A stretch of 64,000 bases of DNA from positions 9,618,129 to 9,682,128 of the forward strand of contig OX393565.1 in NCBI GenBank assembly GCA_947652115.1, in the 5' to 3' direction. Shown here piece by piece: positions 37,935 through 49,129 of the stretch. The DNA is from Blastomussa wellsi (taxonomy: Eukaryota; Cnidaria; Anthozoa; Scleractinia; Plerogyridae). The translations under genes were made by a program, and so were the position numbers. Within the stretch, counting starts at the first letter, position 1; every line of letters starts with the position of its first letter. Below the pieces are notes generated by a model. It saw only the letters and a list, made by a program, of their open reading frames with translations, ran no database searches and was not told the origin of the DNA.

Positions 37935-38605
37935 GTAATATAGTTCCATTTTCCCAGAGCTAGAGATATCAAACCAATGGTCATAAGACTTCAAGTTTAC
38001 CAACGCATCTCTGCTAATATAACGAGAGCAAGTAGAATGTAAATTTGAAATGGCAAGCACTTGTATGCTTAGCTTGATATCTGGGTTCTGGAATATGAAT
38101 CCCTAATTTTTATCATGCAACACAGTCTTTCCCCAGATGTTAATATTGCAGTTTCCCTTGTTTATAATATGTTTCTTTTCCTGTGAAATTGAAGTGGCAG
38201 TGTCATAGGGATTTTTCCTTTTGTGTTCAAATTATCTGTGCTACAATATGGATTACATTTGGTTACTGAGTTGTATAATAATTTCAAGGACAAAGAAATA
38301 AGCATATTATTTGAATAACAACAAATGATGATCTGTTGTCATGCCTTTTAGGAATGGAACTGTGCCTAACATTTTTTCAATTTACTTCATTGCTCCTAAG
38401 GCCATGGAAACAATATTTCTGAGACACTGCTTCTTTGAACTAATATTATAATTCAGTGTTATGATTTTTGGTGCTTGGAATGGTTTTGTTTATATTCTTT
38501 ATAATTATTTACTATGAACTCCAGGTTCCTGGGTTGGATTTTAATGGCACATCTTGACTCAAATCGTGTCTTGCTTTGTTGATTTGCTGTTCCCTTCACC
38601 CTTTA

Positions 38606-38611
38606 AATAAA
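38606..38611 (+). promoter_or_regulatory. AATAAA polyadenylation signal for the terminal exon
   Basis: The hexamer lies in ctttaaataaaggg, about 670 bases after the stop of the unit 6 exon, beyond the right edge of the array. Confidence 0.5.
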
Positions 38612-38760
38612 GGGCTGCCCATAATTAATGGAAATAATTAATAGAAAGCATAATCCAAATTGGGGAAACCACTGTCACTCAAATACATAGGATAGAACTT
38701 CACCGGTATAGGTGTGGTTTGAGTTCAAGAGGGTTTTAGGGTACACTGTTGGTCATGACT

Positions 38761-38766
38761 TTTATT
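38761..38766 (-). promoter_or_regulatory. AATAAA polyadenylation signal for the Kolobok-like gene
   Basis: The hexamer reads AATAAA on the minus strand about 100 bases after the TGA stop at 38867-38869 and just downstream of a stem-loop. Confidence 0.5.
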
Positions 38767-38774
38767 AAATTGTT

Positions 38775-38790
38775 GGCTCCTAAAGGAGCC
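38775..38790 (-). promoter_or_regulatory. Histone-mRNA-like 3' stem-loop
   Basis: On the minus strand the sequence is GGCTCC, loop TTTA, GGAGCC: a 6-bp stem and four-base loop with A/C-rich flanks, the geometry of the replication-dependent histone 3' stem-loop. The sixth pair is C-G where histone loops usually have U-A. No histone gene is visible nearby. It may be coincidence. Confidence 0.35.
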
Positions 38791-38866
38791 GTTTGTTTTG
38801 TGAGATGTAGGGTGCAATGTCATATCAGCATGGTATGACCCTACTGTAGTTTCCCCTGTGATGTGC

Positions 38867-41800
38867 TCAGTAGTTCAACTGAAAAAAGGCAGTCCAGACA
38901 GCCTCACGGAACTTGAAAGTTTTTGGGCGGAGATTTTTGTGGCCTGTTCGGCGGGTGGGCTGACGCACATCCTGAAATAAAGATACTGATGTCGCGTCTC
39001 TGTTGACATTTTCGTTCTGCAATGACATATAAACATTAGCATGAATAGCAAACCAATATATATTTATTCCTGCATAATTTAAATTCAGGGACATTGGCAT
39101 TATGTAATCGATTTGGGACTCCTGACATTGAATTTCTTACCCAGTCCATTACTGCCAGTGCAATACGCAATTTGAATGTGCGATCAGCAAAGTGAATTCT
39201 TTTTGGGCAGTAGATGAGAATGCAATTGTTAAAAGATTCCACCCAATAGGTGTCACGGCACTGCAATTTAGAATATATGATTGGAATAGTATATCAGTTG
39301 ATTTTAGAATGAAGTGAAGTGGTGAACCAACCAAGAATAAACAACTGGGACTGCTTATTTACCAGATAGTAGTCCTCAGCCAGCTTATACACCTTGGAAT
39401 CCAAAATGAACCTGCGTAGAGCAGCTATTGCTCCCTGATCAGTAATTCTGACTTTGCTGCACTGATACCCAGCATACTTGCATTTGGATTCTGGATCACA
39501 GTCACCATGATTGCCCTAGGTACAGTTGTGAAAAGTTTATAGTTTACAGTTTTTAATCAGTATTAAATAAAAATAAAAAATATTTCATAATTATCCTTAT
39601 TTTACACTGAAGGTATCAGCAATTAACCTCTCAAAGTCATGTTTAGTCAACAGCTTTGATACCTGATAGTGATCAACTATTGTCAACAGTCTTCTCCTGA
39701 GATCATCTGCACTAGAACAGTTCTTCATGGAGTAATAGAAGTGGCGTTTAGCACTTGCCTCTACAAATGGTAATGGTAATTTTAAAATAATAAGTTTATG
39801 CAATTGGAGATCAACTGTAACAATTTGAATCAATAAAACTGGTTGGCGTAGAACTTGCCTTGTATTATGTTTTTTCTGAAATATTCATCATAGCTGGATT
39901 CATTTTCCAGAAAGGAATAATGGACTACAAGTATACATACGCTTGTCTGACAGTTGTGCAAACCACTTCTCACCCTCCCATTTCTGTGCACCACAACTTA
40001 TTTCTTTCATGGCCTTTGCCACTCCCTTAGTTCCTTAAAGGCAACAACAAAAGTGGAGAAATGCTCTTTTCAGTAGAGAACACAGATTAATGATTTCTAA
40101 AATTCTTGCTTGTGTCATCTTCAGACATCAGGTGATATTATTAATTAATATCATTTCTTACCATGCCAAGTATCAAAAGAATTATGGATGTTCTGTGCGA
40201 CAAGCCAGTTCTTTATTTTGGGCACAAAATCATGTGCCACTTCTATCACAGTAAGCCCTAAATGGTACAGACATTAATAAATAATAAGTATTTTTTTGTA
40301 ATTATTATTAATAATTAATCAATCATTTATTTACAACAGAAATATTGTTGATGCATAGTGGGAAATTAAGTTTCTGGTTGCAACTACTGCTTGAAATCTG
40401 TTTTTTTTGTAGATTTATGTAAACAGTTCTCTTGAATAACCTTTGGCTTGAACAGCAGGGATGATTTTTTTGCATTGCTTCAAATTCATGACTTTGTGAG
40501 CTGCGGAACTCTGCTTTGGTAACAGTCTGTACAGCTACCACATGTTGAGTCCTGTCCAAAACAAAAACGAAACATAACACAACAATACATGTTTTACACT
40601 TATACACGACAAAACCATGCCAGTGAATGATATAACTTTGTCTGCCGTAAAGTTTGATTTGCCTCCCCTTATTTAATGGTGATCTTTCTATACTCTCCAA
40701 TGATATAGAGAATTTAACTGTTGATCATCATTGACCTGAGTGTATACTTACTCGTACGATATCATGGCCACTGTTGAATGATAGGCGTTGGCTGTTGAGT
40801 CATGGCGGCAGTCAGTTATCACAGTCTGAATGGAAAATGAGCAAACACCAAAGGCATCATTTGAAATAGTTATTGGGGTATATATGTATGCACATGGACT
40901 TCCATAAGTGTGATTATGGGTATTTGTTATTCAGACTTACTGCTCCATTCCTTTCCTGATAAGAAATGGTGTTCTGGACCTCGTATTTCCGTCCAACATT
41001 GAAGCATCAGCAGTATTGTTGACTGTCTGCATATAGCCCATGGTGTCATACACTATGAAAAAAGCATTCCATGATTTTATCAGAGGCAAGAAAAGGTGCC
41101 AAAAAGACAGGAAGAGTTGTCTGGGGGCCACCTCTGAATAGCTAACGATGATTTGTTAAGATAATAAATATGGTTAACACATGTTCATGTAGCATAAGTA
41201 ATAATTGAAGCAAGAGAGAATGAACTGTTATTTTATGAACTCACCATAATCTATATACTTATCACCAACACTGTCAAGTTTTGCAGCTTCAGCAAAGCCT
41301 TGGTACTGACTCTCTAGCAAGCCAGAGCTTGTAAAACCATGAACCACTCTAGAGAAAAAAAAAACAGCAAACATTTTAGCAACTTCTGGCCCCAATAATT
41401 ATTTCCCTAGACTGTAAGTGAAGGTCTGTGATTTGCAGCAAAGCACAACAAAAATTTGTCAGCTGTATAGTTAGTTGAGTGTTGCTGGTGTATGTACATC
41501 TGCATCACAGTGCTACACGTCAAACTAAACACAACAGCTACCTCAATAAGGGAATACTAATTTCTGAATTGTAGAACGAATTAAAAGCTTCTTTACTACT
41601 AAAAGAGTTCCAAACGAGACAGAAAAATATGATTTATCGTACCTGCAATTAGCGGTGTACTTGTTGCCAAGTATAGACGAACTAGCCCATTTGAGCTTGT
41701 GCCCGTTCTTGCAATGCAACTCTGCCCTCAAAACATGACCGTCCATATTTACACTCGCCCCATCGTAAATGTACTGGAATCCACAGGTACATCCTGCAGC

Positions 41801-44800
41801 TGTCTCCTTCAACAATACAGCGAGGCTATCATGCCCACAAATAAAAAAACCTGCTTCTTGAGCTGGAGACAGAATCTGCCTACAAGCAGGCGCTTCCCCA
41901 CACGGCCACTGGCACTGAAAGTCGCTTTTGTTGGCTTCTCTTTCGGCATAAAGCTCGAAGACTGACTCCGTTGCATTTGCCTGCACTTCAACCGAGCGCA
42001 TTTCCTTCGAGATTTCCCCACGTATTCCCTCGTACCGATCCATGAGAGCTATCAGGAAATCGGCATTAGTGCGCCCAGATCTAAAATCTGCCATATTGCG
42101 TAGCCGCATGAATCTCTCATTTACGGCTCTCATCTCCTCTTCTTCACCAAAACCGAACTGAAAATTTAAACTGAACTGAGGCTTTCGAGGTTTTTCCTTT
42201 CGTTTCTCGTTATATACTTTTGGGAATTTTGCGCCATTTCTAGCACCAATCACAGACCGTTTTATATCCACAATATACTTAACTGTCCAATCATAGATTG
42301 CAAAAGAATACAGCAAGCTTGTACAAAGAAAAGACCTAAAAGGTACAGACATTAATAAATAATAAGTATTTTTTTGTAATTATTATTAATAATGAATCAA
42401 TCATTTATTTACAACAGAAATATTGTTGATGCATAGTGGGAAATTAAGTTTCTGGTTGCAACTACTGCTTGAAATCTGTTTTTTTTGTAGATTTATGTAA
42501 ACAGTTCTCTTGAATAACCTTTGGCTTAAACAGCAGGGATGATTTTTTTGCATTGCTTCAAATTCATGACTTTGTGAGCTGCGGAACTCTGCTTTGGTAA
42601 CAGTCTGTACAGCTACCACATGTTGAGTCCTGTCCAAAACAAAAACGAAACATAACACAACAATACATGTTTTACACTTATACACGACAAAACCATGCCA
42701 GTGAATGATATAACTTTGTCTGCCGTAAAGTTTGATTTGCCTCCCCTTATTTAATGGTGATCTTTCTATACTCTCCAATGATATAGAGAATTTAACTGTT
42801 GATCATCATTGACCTGAGTGTATACTTACTCGTACGATATCATGGCCACTGTTGAATGATAGGCGTTGGCTGTTGAGTCATGGCGGCAGTCAGTTATCAC
42901 AGTCTGAATGGAAAATGAGCAAACACCAAAGGCATCATTTGAAATAGTTATTGGGGTATATATGTATGCACATGGACTTCCATAAGTGTGATTATGGGTA
43001 TTTGTTATTCAGACTTACTGCTCCATTCCTTTCCTGATAAGAGATGGTGTTCTGGACCTCGTATATCCCGTCCAACATTGAAGCATCAGCAGTATTGTTG
43101 ACTGTCTGCATATAGCCCATGGTGTCATACACTATGAAAAAAGCATTCCATGATTTTATCAGAGGCAAGAAAAGGTGCCAAAAAGACAGGAAGAGTTGTC
43201 TGGGGGCCACCTCTGAATAGCTAACGATGATTTGTTAAGATAATAAATATGGTTAACACATGTTCATGTAGCATAAGTAATAATTGAAGCAAGAGAGAAT
43301 GAACTGTTATTTTATGAACTCACCATAATCTATATACTTATCACCAACACTGTCAAGTTTTGCAGCTTCAGCATAGCCTTGGTACTGACTCTCTAGCAAG
43401 CCAGAGCTTGTAAAACCATGAACCACTCTAGAGAAAAAAAAAACAGCAAACATTTTAGCAACTTCTGGCCCAAATATCAATTATTTACTTTTTGTCATGT
43501 TTCATTTATATGTTTAAAACAGATATAATTATTTCCCTAGACTGTAAGTGAAGGTCTGTGATTTGCAGCAAAGCACAACAAAAATTTGTCAGCTGTATAG
43601 TTAGTTGAGTGTTGCTGGTGTATGCACATCTGCATCACAGTGCTACACGTCAAACTAAACACAACAGCTACCTCAATAAGGGAATACTAATTTCTGAATT
43701 GTAGAACGAATTAAAAGCTTCTTTACTACTAAAAGAGTTCCAAACGAGACAGAAAAATATGATTTATCGTACCTGCAATTAGCGGTGTACTTGTTGCCAA
43801 GTATAGACGAACTAGCCCATTTGAGCTTGTGCCCGTTCTTGCAATGCAACTCTGCCCTCAAAACATGACCGTCCATATTTACACTCGCCCCATCGTAAAT
43901 GTACTGGAATCCACAGGTACATCCTGCAGCTGTCTCCTTCAACAATACAGCGAGGCTATCATGCCCACAAATAAAAAAACCTGCTTCTTGAGCTGGAGAC
44001 AGAATCTGCCTACAAGCAGGCGCTTCCCCACACGGCCACTGGCACTGAAAGTCGCTTTTGTTGGCTTCTCTTTCGGCATAAAGCTCGAAGACTGACTCCG
44101 TTGCATTTGCCTGCACTTCAACCGAGCGCATTTCCTTCGAGATTTCCCCACGTATTCCCTCGTACCGATCCATGAGAGCTATCAGGAAATCGGCATTAGT
44201 GCGCCCAGATCTAAAATCTGCCATATTGCGTAGCCGCATGAATCTCTCATTTACGGCTCTCCTCTCCTCTTCTTCACCAAAACCGAACTGAAAATTTAAA
44301 CTGAACTGAGGCTTTCGAGGTTTTTCCTTTCGTTTCTCGTTATATACTTTTGGGAATTTTGCGCCATTTCTAGCACCAATCACAGACCGTTTTATATCCA
44401 CAATATACTTAACTGTCCAATCGTAGATTGCAAAAGAATACAGCAAGCTTGTACAAAGAAAAGACCTAAAAGGTACAGACATTAATAAATAATAAGTATT
44501 TTTTTGTAATTATTATTAATAATTAATCAATCATTTATTTACAACAGAAATATTGTTGATGCATAGTGGGAAATTAAGTTTCTGGTTGCAACTACTGCTT
44601 GAAATCTGTTTTTTTTTTGTAGATTTATGTAAACAGTTCTCTTGAATAACCTTTGGCTTAAACAGCAGGGATGATTTTTTTGCATTGCTTCAAATTCATG
44701 ACTTTGTGAGCTGCGGAACTCTGCTTTGGTAACAGTCTGTACAGCTACCACATGTTGAGTCCTGTCCAAAACAAAAACGAAACATAACACAACAATACAT

Positions 44801-46720
44801 GTTTTACACTTATACACGACAAAACCATGCCAATGAATGATATAACTTTGTCTGCCGTAAAGTTTGATTTGCCTCCCCTTATTTAATGGTGATCTTTCTA
44901 TACTCTCCAATGATATAGAGAATTTAACTGTTGATCATCATTGACCTGAGTGTATACTTTCTCGTACGATATCATGGCCACTGTTGAATGATAGGCGTTA
45001 GCTGTTGAGTCATGGCGGCAGTCAGTTATCACAGTCTGAATGGAAAATGAGCAAACACCAAAGGCATCATTTGAAATAGTTATTGGGGTATATATGTATG
45101 CACATGGACTTCCATAAGTGTGATTATGGGTATTTGTTATTCAGACTTACTGCTCCATTCCTTTCCTGATAAGAAATGGTGTTCTGGACCTCGTATATCC
45201 CGTCCAACATTGAAGCATCAGCAGTATTGTTGACTGTCTGCATATAGCCCATGGTGTCATACACTATGAAAAAAGCATTCCATGATTTTATCAGAGGCAA
45301 GAAAAGGTGCCAAAAAGACAGGAAGAGTTGTCTGGGGGCCACCTCTGAATAGCTAACGATGATTTGTTAAGATAATAAATATGGTTAACACATGTTCATG
45401 TAGCATAAGTAATAATTGAAGCAAGAGAGAATGAACTGTTATTTTATGAACTCACCATAATCTATATACTTATCACCAACACTGTCAAGTTTTGCAGCTT
45501 CAGCAAAGCCTTGGTACTGACTTTCTAGCAAGCCAGAGCTTGTAAAACCATGAACCACTCTAGAGAAAAAAAACAGCAAACATTTTAGCAACTTCTGGCC
45601 CAAATATCAATTATTTACTTTTTGTCATGTTTCATTTATATGTTTAAAACAGATATAATTATTTCCCTAGACTGTAAGTGAAGGTCTGTGATTTGCAGCA
45701 AAGCACAACAAAAATTTGTCAGCTGTATAGTTAGTTGAGTGTTGCTGGTGTATGTACATCTGCATCACAGTGCTACACGTCAAACTAAACACAACAGCTA
45801 CCTCAATAAGGGAATACTAATTTCTGAATTGTAGAACGAATTAAAAGCTTCTTTACTACTAAAAGAGTTCCAAACGAGACAGAAAAATATGATTTATCGT
45901 ACCTGCAATTAGCGGTGTACTTGTTGCCAAGTATAGACGAACTAGCCCATTTGAGCTTGTGCCCGATCTTGCAATGCAACTCTGTCCTCAAAACATGACC
46001 GTCCATATTTACACTCGCCCCATCGTAAATGTACTGGAATCCACAGGTACATCCTGCAGCTGTCTCCTTCAACAATACAGCGAGGCTATCATGCCCACAA
46101 ATAAAAAAATCTTCTGCTTCTTGAGCTGGAGACAGAATCTGCCTACAAGCAGGCGCTTCCCCACACGGCCACTGGCACTGAAAGTCGCTTTTGTTGTCTT
46201 CTCTTTCGGCATAAAGCTCGAAGACTGACTCCGTTGCATTTGCCTGCACTTCAACCGAGCGCATTTCCTTCGAGATTTCCCCATGTATTCCCTCGTACCG
46301 ATCCATGAGAGCTATCAGGAAATCGGCATTAGTGCGCCCAGATCTAAAATCTGCCATATTGCGTAGCCGCATGAATTTCTCATTTACGGCTCTCATCTCC
46401 TCTTCTTCACCAAAACCGAACTGAAAATTTAAACTGAACTGAGGCTTTCGAGGTTTTTCCTTTCGTTTCTCGTTATATACTTTTGGGAATTTTGCGCCAT
46501 TTCTAGCACCAATCACAGACCGTTTTATATCCACAATATACTTAACTGTCCAATCGTAGATTGCAAAAGAATACAGCAAGCTTGTACAAAGAAAAGACCT
46601 GGGAACTGAGTACGGGATTTTCAAATTATAAAAGGCGCGCCATTGAAATGAGTTCGCTCGAAGTTTTCTGGAAGAATACACCGAATGTTTTGTATGTAAA
46701 CCACCGACAACATAAGACAA
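38867..46720 (-). CDS. Kolobok-like DDE transposase-type gene with triplicated 5' half
   Basis: A spliced gene whose 3' half is single copy: exons 40162-40257, 39941-40033, 39663-39760, 39363-39515, 39141-39260 and 38867-39016, all with AG/GT boundaries and compatible frames. The product resembles a large cnidarian/fish family with a Cys/His-rich N-terminus followed by NGHKLKWASS, ITDCRHDS, EVAHDFV, NSFDTWHG, MKNC and CRDTYWVESFNN. The Asp, Asp and Glu in these blocks fit an RNase-H-fold DDE transposase; I place it near Kolobok from memory, not by search. The 5' exons occur three times (40260-46600), and only the most distal copy is next to a separate 5' flank. The copy joined to the 3' half carries a 1-nt deletion, and a 7-A run shifts frame in all copies, so a full-length protein looks unlikely. 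Confidence 0.6.
40260..42337 (-). repeat. 5'-half duplication, copy A
   Basis: It is 2078 bp and joined directly to the single-copy 3' half. Exons (-): 41643 upward to about 42134 or beyond (zinc-rich N-terminus), 41245-41348, 40941-41133, 40752-40825 and 40441-40551. Exon 40941-41133 is 193 nt, one base shorter than in copies B and C, which shifts its frame before the next exon. Copy A also lacks about 52 bp of intron near 41390 that B and C have. Confidence 0.85.
42338..44467 (-). repeat. 5'-half duplication, copy B
   Basis: It is 2130 bp. Corresponding exons: from 43773 upward, 43324-43427, 43019-43212 (194 nt, frame kept), 42830-42903 and 42519-42629. Apart from the shared 7-A run its splice sites and frames look usable. 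A Met to Arg change (EERRAVNE) lies at the possible start. Confidence 0.85.
44468..46600 (-). repeat. 5'-half duplication, copy C (promoter-proximal)
   Basis: It is 2133 bp. Corresponding exons: from 45903 upward, 45456-45559, 45151-45344, and a fourth exon starting at 44962 whose splice donor is altered (T at 44960 turns GTAAGT into GAAAGT), then 44651-44761. The first exon reads open to 46720 into sequence absent from copies A and B. An extra codon in ICGHD context and several amino-acid changes mark it as the most diverged copy. Confidence 0.85.
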
Positions 46721-46997
46721 CTACTTTTGGTTAGGTTTCCTTTTATTATTTACCAATAAATAATGGATTTCGTTAAGATAAGGGCAAAGTTACTTCTCGC
46801 CTTCCAACGGTACATCGGCCGCCATATTGGAAATTTCTTTTATAAATTTAATCTATCCGGGGGAGCCCTATTTATACCGAGCCCCCGCGTTTAAGACTTT
46901 GACATTTTGCAATTAAAGTAATAACTATATCGAGAGTACCATGCTGTCAACACTTTCTTAAATTTCAATCCATTCTGGACATGAAAAGTGATAATTA
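46721..46997. other. Probable promoter region, no gene
   Basis: AT-rich intergenic DNA upstream of the Kolobok-like gene, including a gccgccatattgg stretch and a GC-rich patch around 46860-46890. No coding frame or RNA gene is recognisable. Confidence 0.4.
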
Positions 46998-47816
46998 TTA
47001 AGGTGATTCCCTTGTAAAAGAACCCGTCATAGATTTCCTTTGAAACTTGGTACATGTTTGCAACAAGTCAAGATAATTATAAAAACAAGAAGAGGGGGCC
47101 ACGGTGCTTGTTTCCATGTGACAGTGCTGACGAATATGGCTAACCCAATATGCTTCCTCTGGTAACAGCTGCGCATAACCCAAAACGAGACAACTGAGCT
47201 CCATATTTTCCTTAAAGTTTGCAGCATCCCACAACGTTTGACTTGGCTCTATTGTTTATTTGCCAATGTACCAAAAAAAGTCTTTGAACGCCTTTGTTTT
47301 TACTTTAAGCTCCAAAATAGACTTATTTTTGATATTCTCTGTTCGGCTGTGTATAGCTGATCTATGCAATTTAGTTCAATTTCCAGAAAACTGGCCATAG
47401 ATTTCTGGTAATGTTTTTCTTATTGAAAGAAGACAATATTATTAAAATCGTGAAATAAAAAATTGGGGTTACCGTACTCGTTATCGTGATAGAGCTGATA
47501 AATGTGCGCACAACCTGCATTTTTTCCGATTTTTGAGCAAAGACTGGGGCGAGTTTTCAGACTGTCATACGGTTTTAAGGCCCTTGGAAGGTGGAAGACA
47601 GCATCAAAGAAAAGATTTTAAGGAATTTTCATCGAAATACTGCAATTAGGGCGTTATATGATAGTGGGAGCTTAAATGCCAATGTAGTGGCTCATTACAA
47701 GTTTAACAGCCATCCTCCTCCATTTAATTATCTTTCTGCAGAAACTCCTTTTTATGGCCACCAGTTTTTTATGCGCAGTTAGAGATTGGCAGTACAAAAC
47801 CATTGAATCACCTTAA
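46998..47816. mobile_element. TTAA-flanked MITE-like element
   Basis: The outer bases TTAAGGTGATTC at 46998-47009 recur inverted at 47805-47816, so an element of about 810 bp is bounded by TTAA on both sides, the duplication used by Kolobok and piggyBac elements; the GG start fits Kolobok better. The inverted match beyond TTAA is short (8 bp) and no coding frame of note lies inside, so this would be a non-autonomous copy. Confidence 0.5.
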
Positions 47817-47913
47817 ACTTTTTTTCCGAAAATTTATGACCGTCGTTAACCCATTGACGCCTGAGGGTTATAAGTGTGCACCCACCCCCAAATACCTGGA
47901 TCTTTTGCGGCAT

Positions 47914-48426
47914 TCAATGCAGAAGTGCAAGTGGAAAAACCATTAGCCAGTAGATGGCTTCTTCTGTCAAGTCTTGGACTTCTTTCTGCCAGTTGCGTTC
48001 GGCGTCGCTGCACTGGGTGCCCCAAGTGATTGTTTTACCTGGCGGGGTGGTGGCACTGATCTCTTGACAAGCGCGACACTCTTTCGTCATTGTATTTGAT
48101 CGCCAAATGCTCTTGCATGAGATTGTCATAGGCTTTATGGCATCGGTCTAAACTCTGTTCCAACTCGGCATTTCTGATGTTGGCTTCCTGTAATAACTGG
48201 ACGAGCCTGGCGTTAGTGTCTTGGAACAATGTTATCCTCTTTTCTTGTGACAGTGACATGCTTTGAAGGTGTCAACCGGGACCATTTCACTCACAGCATT
48301 TTTCTGATCCGAATTGGCGTGCATCAGCATCTCTTGACGTTTGTAATGGTTGGCCTCGTTGAGAATGGCCTCCACAAATGGACGTCGTCTGCGTAATCGC
48401 TTCATACTTCCCATGGTGCAGGACAC
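47914..48426 (-). pseudogene. Small virus-like protein, frameshifted
   Basis: Two frames, 48232-48426 and 48035-48259, carry a basic start (MKRLRRRRPF), an RQEMLMHANSDQKNAV block and a heptad-like Gln/Leu/Glu-rich stretch. The first block resembles the small Q-rich proteins found next to F54H12.2-like genes. The frames differ, so at least one indel separates them; a further frame runs to 47914. Confidence 0.4.
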
Positions 48427-48668
48427 CTGTTGTAACTACCCATGAGACCCTTTGCACCCATTCTTTTATACCTCTTGTCCTTTCCGAGTTTGTACCCGAT
48501 CGTGGCAGCGTTCTTGAGCAGCGCACCTCGTTGTCTTTGGCGATAATGATCCACATTGTCTTTGACAGCTTTCCCTCCGTGACCCAGCAGTTTCATAGCT
48601 GCCTTGACAAAAGTGGGAGAGGGTCCCCACAAAAACATGCTGGTGCCTTTGGCGATCTTGTCCACCAA
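48402..48668 (-). CDS. Hypothetical basic protein of the virus-like element
   Basis: An 88-aa frame, Lys/Gly-rich with no hydrophobic segment. Similar length and composition are common in minor structural proteins of such elements, but I do not recognise a family. Confidence 0.35.
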   Translation of the reverse strand: MVDKIAKGTSMFLWGPSPTFVKAAMKLLGHGGKAVKDNVDHYRQRQRGALLKNAATIGYKLGKDKRYKRMGAKGLMGSYNRCPAPWEV

Positions 48669-48720
48669 ACGAGGTTTGTGTTGAGCTAAAGCCCCGCCTC
48701 TCTGTTTGGTTCTTCTTTTC

Positions 48721-48963
48721 TTAGTCTTGGCATTTTGTCCACCTTCGTTTTCGTCGTTGTTTTCGTGCCGCTGCTTCCAACCCCTTTTTCACACCGTAAC
48801 CGGCTGCTCTCGAGATGCCACCCAATGCAGCTGCTTTTCCTCCGGCGTTCCATTCCTTGACCACAGTGCCTGCCACCGACAAACAAGCGATCAGCATACT
48901 CTTTAACAACACGGAACCCACGAGAATCCCTGCGGCCACGATGACTAAAGCCAACGCGTTCAA
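48721..48963 (-). CDS. Hypothetical membrane protein of the virus-like element
   Basis: An 80-aa frame starting with about 30 hydrophobic residues (ALVIVAAGILVGSVLLKSML), then a Gly/Ala stretch and a basic RKQRRKRR tail. One membrane span or a fusion-like hydrophobic helix is plausible. No family was recognised. Confidence 0.4.
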   Translation of the reverse strand: MNALALVIVAAGILVGSVLLKSMLIACLSVAGTVVKEWNAGGKAAALGGISRAAGYGVKKGLEAAARKQRRKRRWTKCQD

Positions 48964-49129
48964 ACATTCGTGACACCACTTGAAATGGTTACTTCATCTG
49001 AAGATGACACCACCATTGACGATGGTAAAACGCAAAGAGTCTGTCAACCTTGTACAATAATTTGAGGTCCGAGGGGCACTTGGCGTGGGTCCCGTTCAAG
49101 AGAGACACTTCTCATTCCATCTCAATCGC

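Larger units (their letters stand above)
1..38261. repeat. 6.7-kb tandem array (macrosatellite), 5.7 units
   Basis: A compound unit repeats head to tail. Unit boundaries fall after 4677, 11393, 18109, 24825, 31542 and 38261, giving full units of 6716, 6716, 6716, 6717 and 6719 bp; the first unit is cut by the window edge. Most of the length differences trace to two C-runs and one A-run. Only scattered substitutions separate units, so the amplification is recent or the units are being homogenised. Each unit contains a whole Harbinger element, an antisense R2 fragment with a 28S rDNA leader, and one terminal exon. The junction sequence is gattacatttg joined to cctaatttgc; at the right edge gattacatttg instead runs into gttactgagt, which is single copy. 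Confidence 0.97.
38262..38866. other. Convergent 3' flank between two genes
   Basis: Single-copy DNA between the last array exon (+) and the Kolobok-like gene (-). It holds 3' UTR-type AT-rich sequence, the two poly(A) signals and a small stem-loop listed separately. No coding frame is convincing here. Confidence 0.6.

Noticed and set aside
1..38261. A CRISPR array or phage-type repeat system
   Set aside because: Repeats are 6.7-kb compound transposon units in spliced eukaryotic DNA; there are no short spaced repeats and no cas genes.
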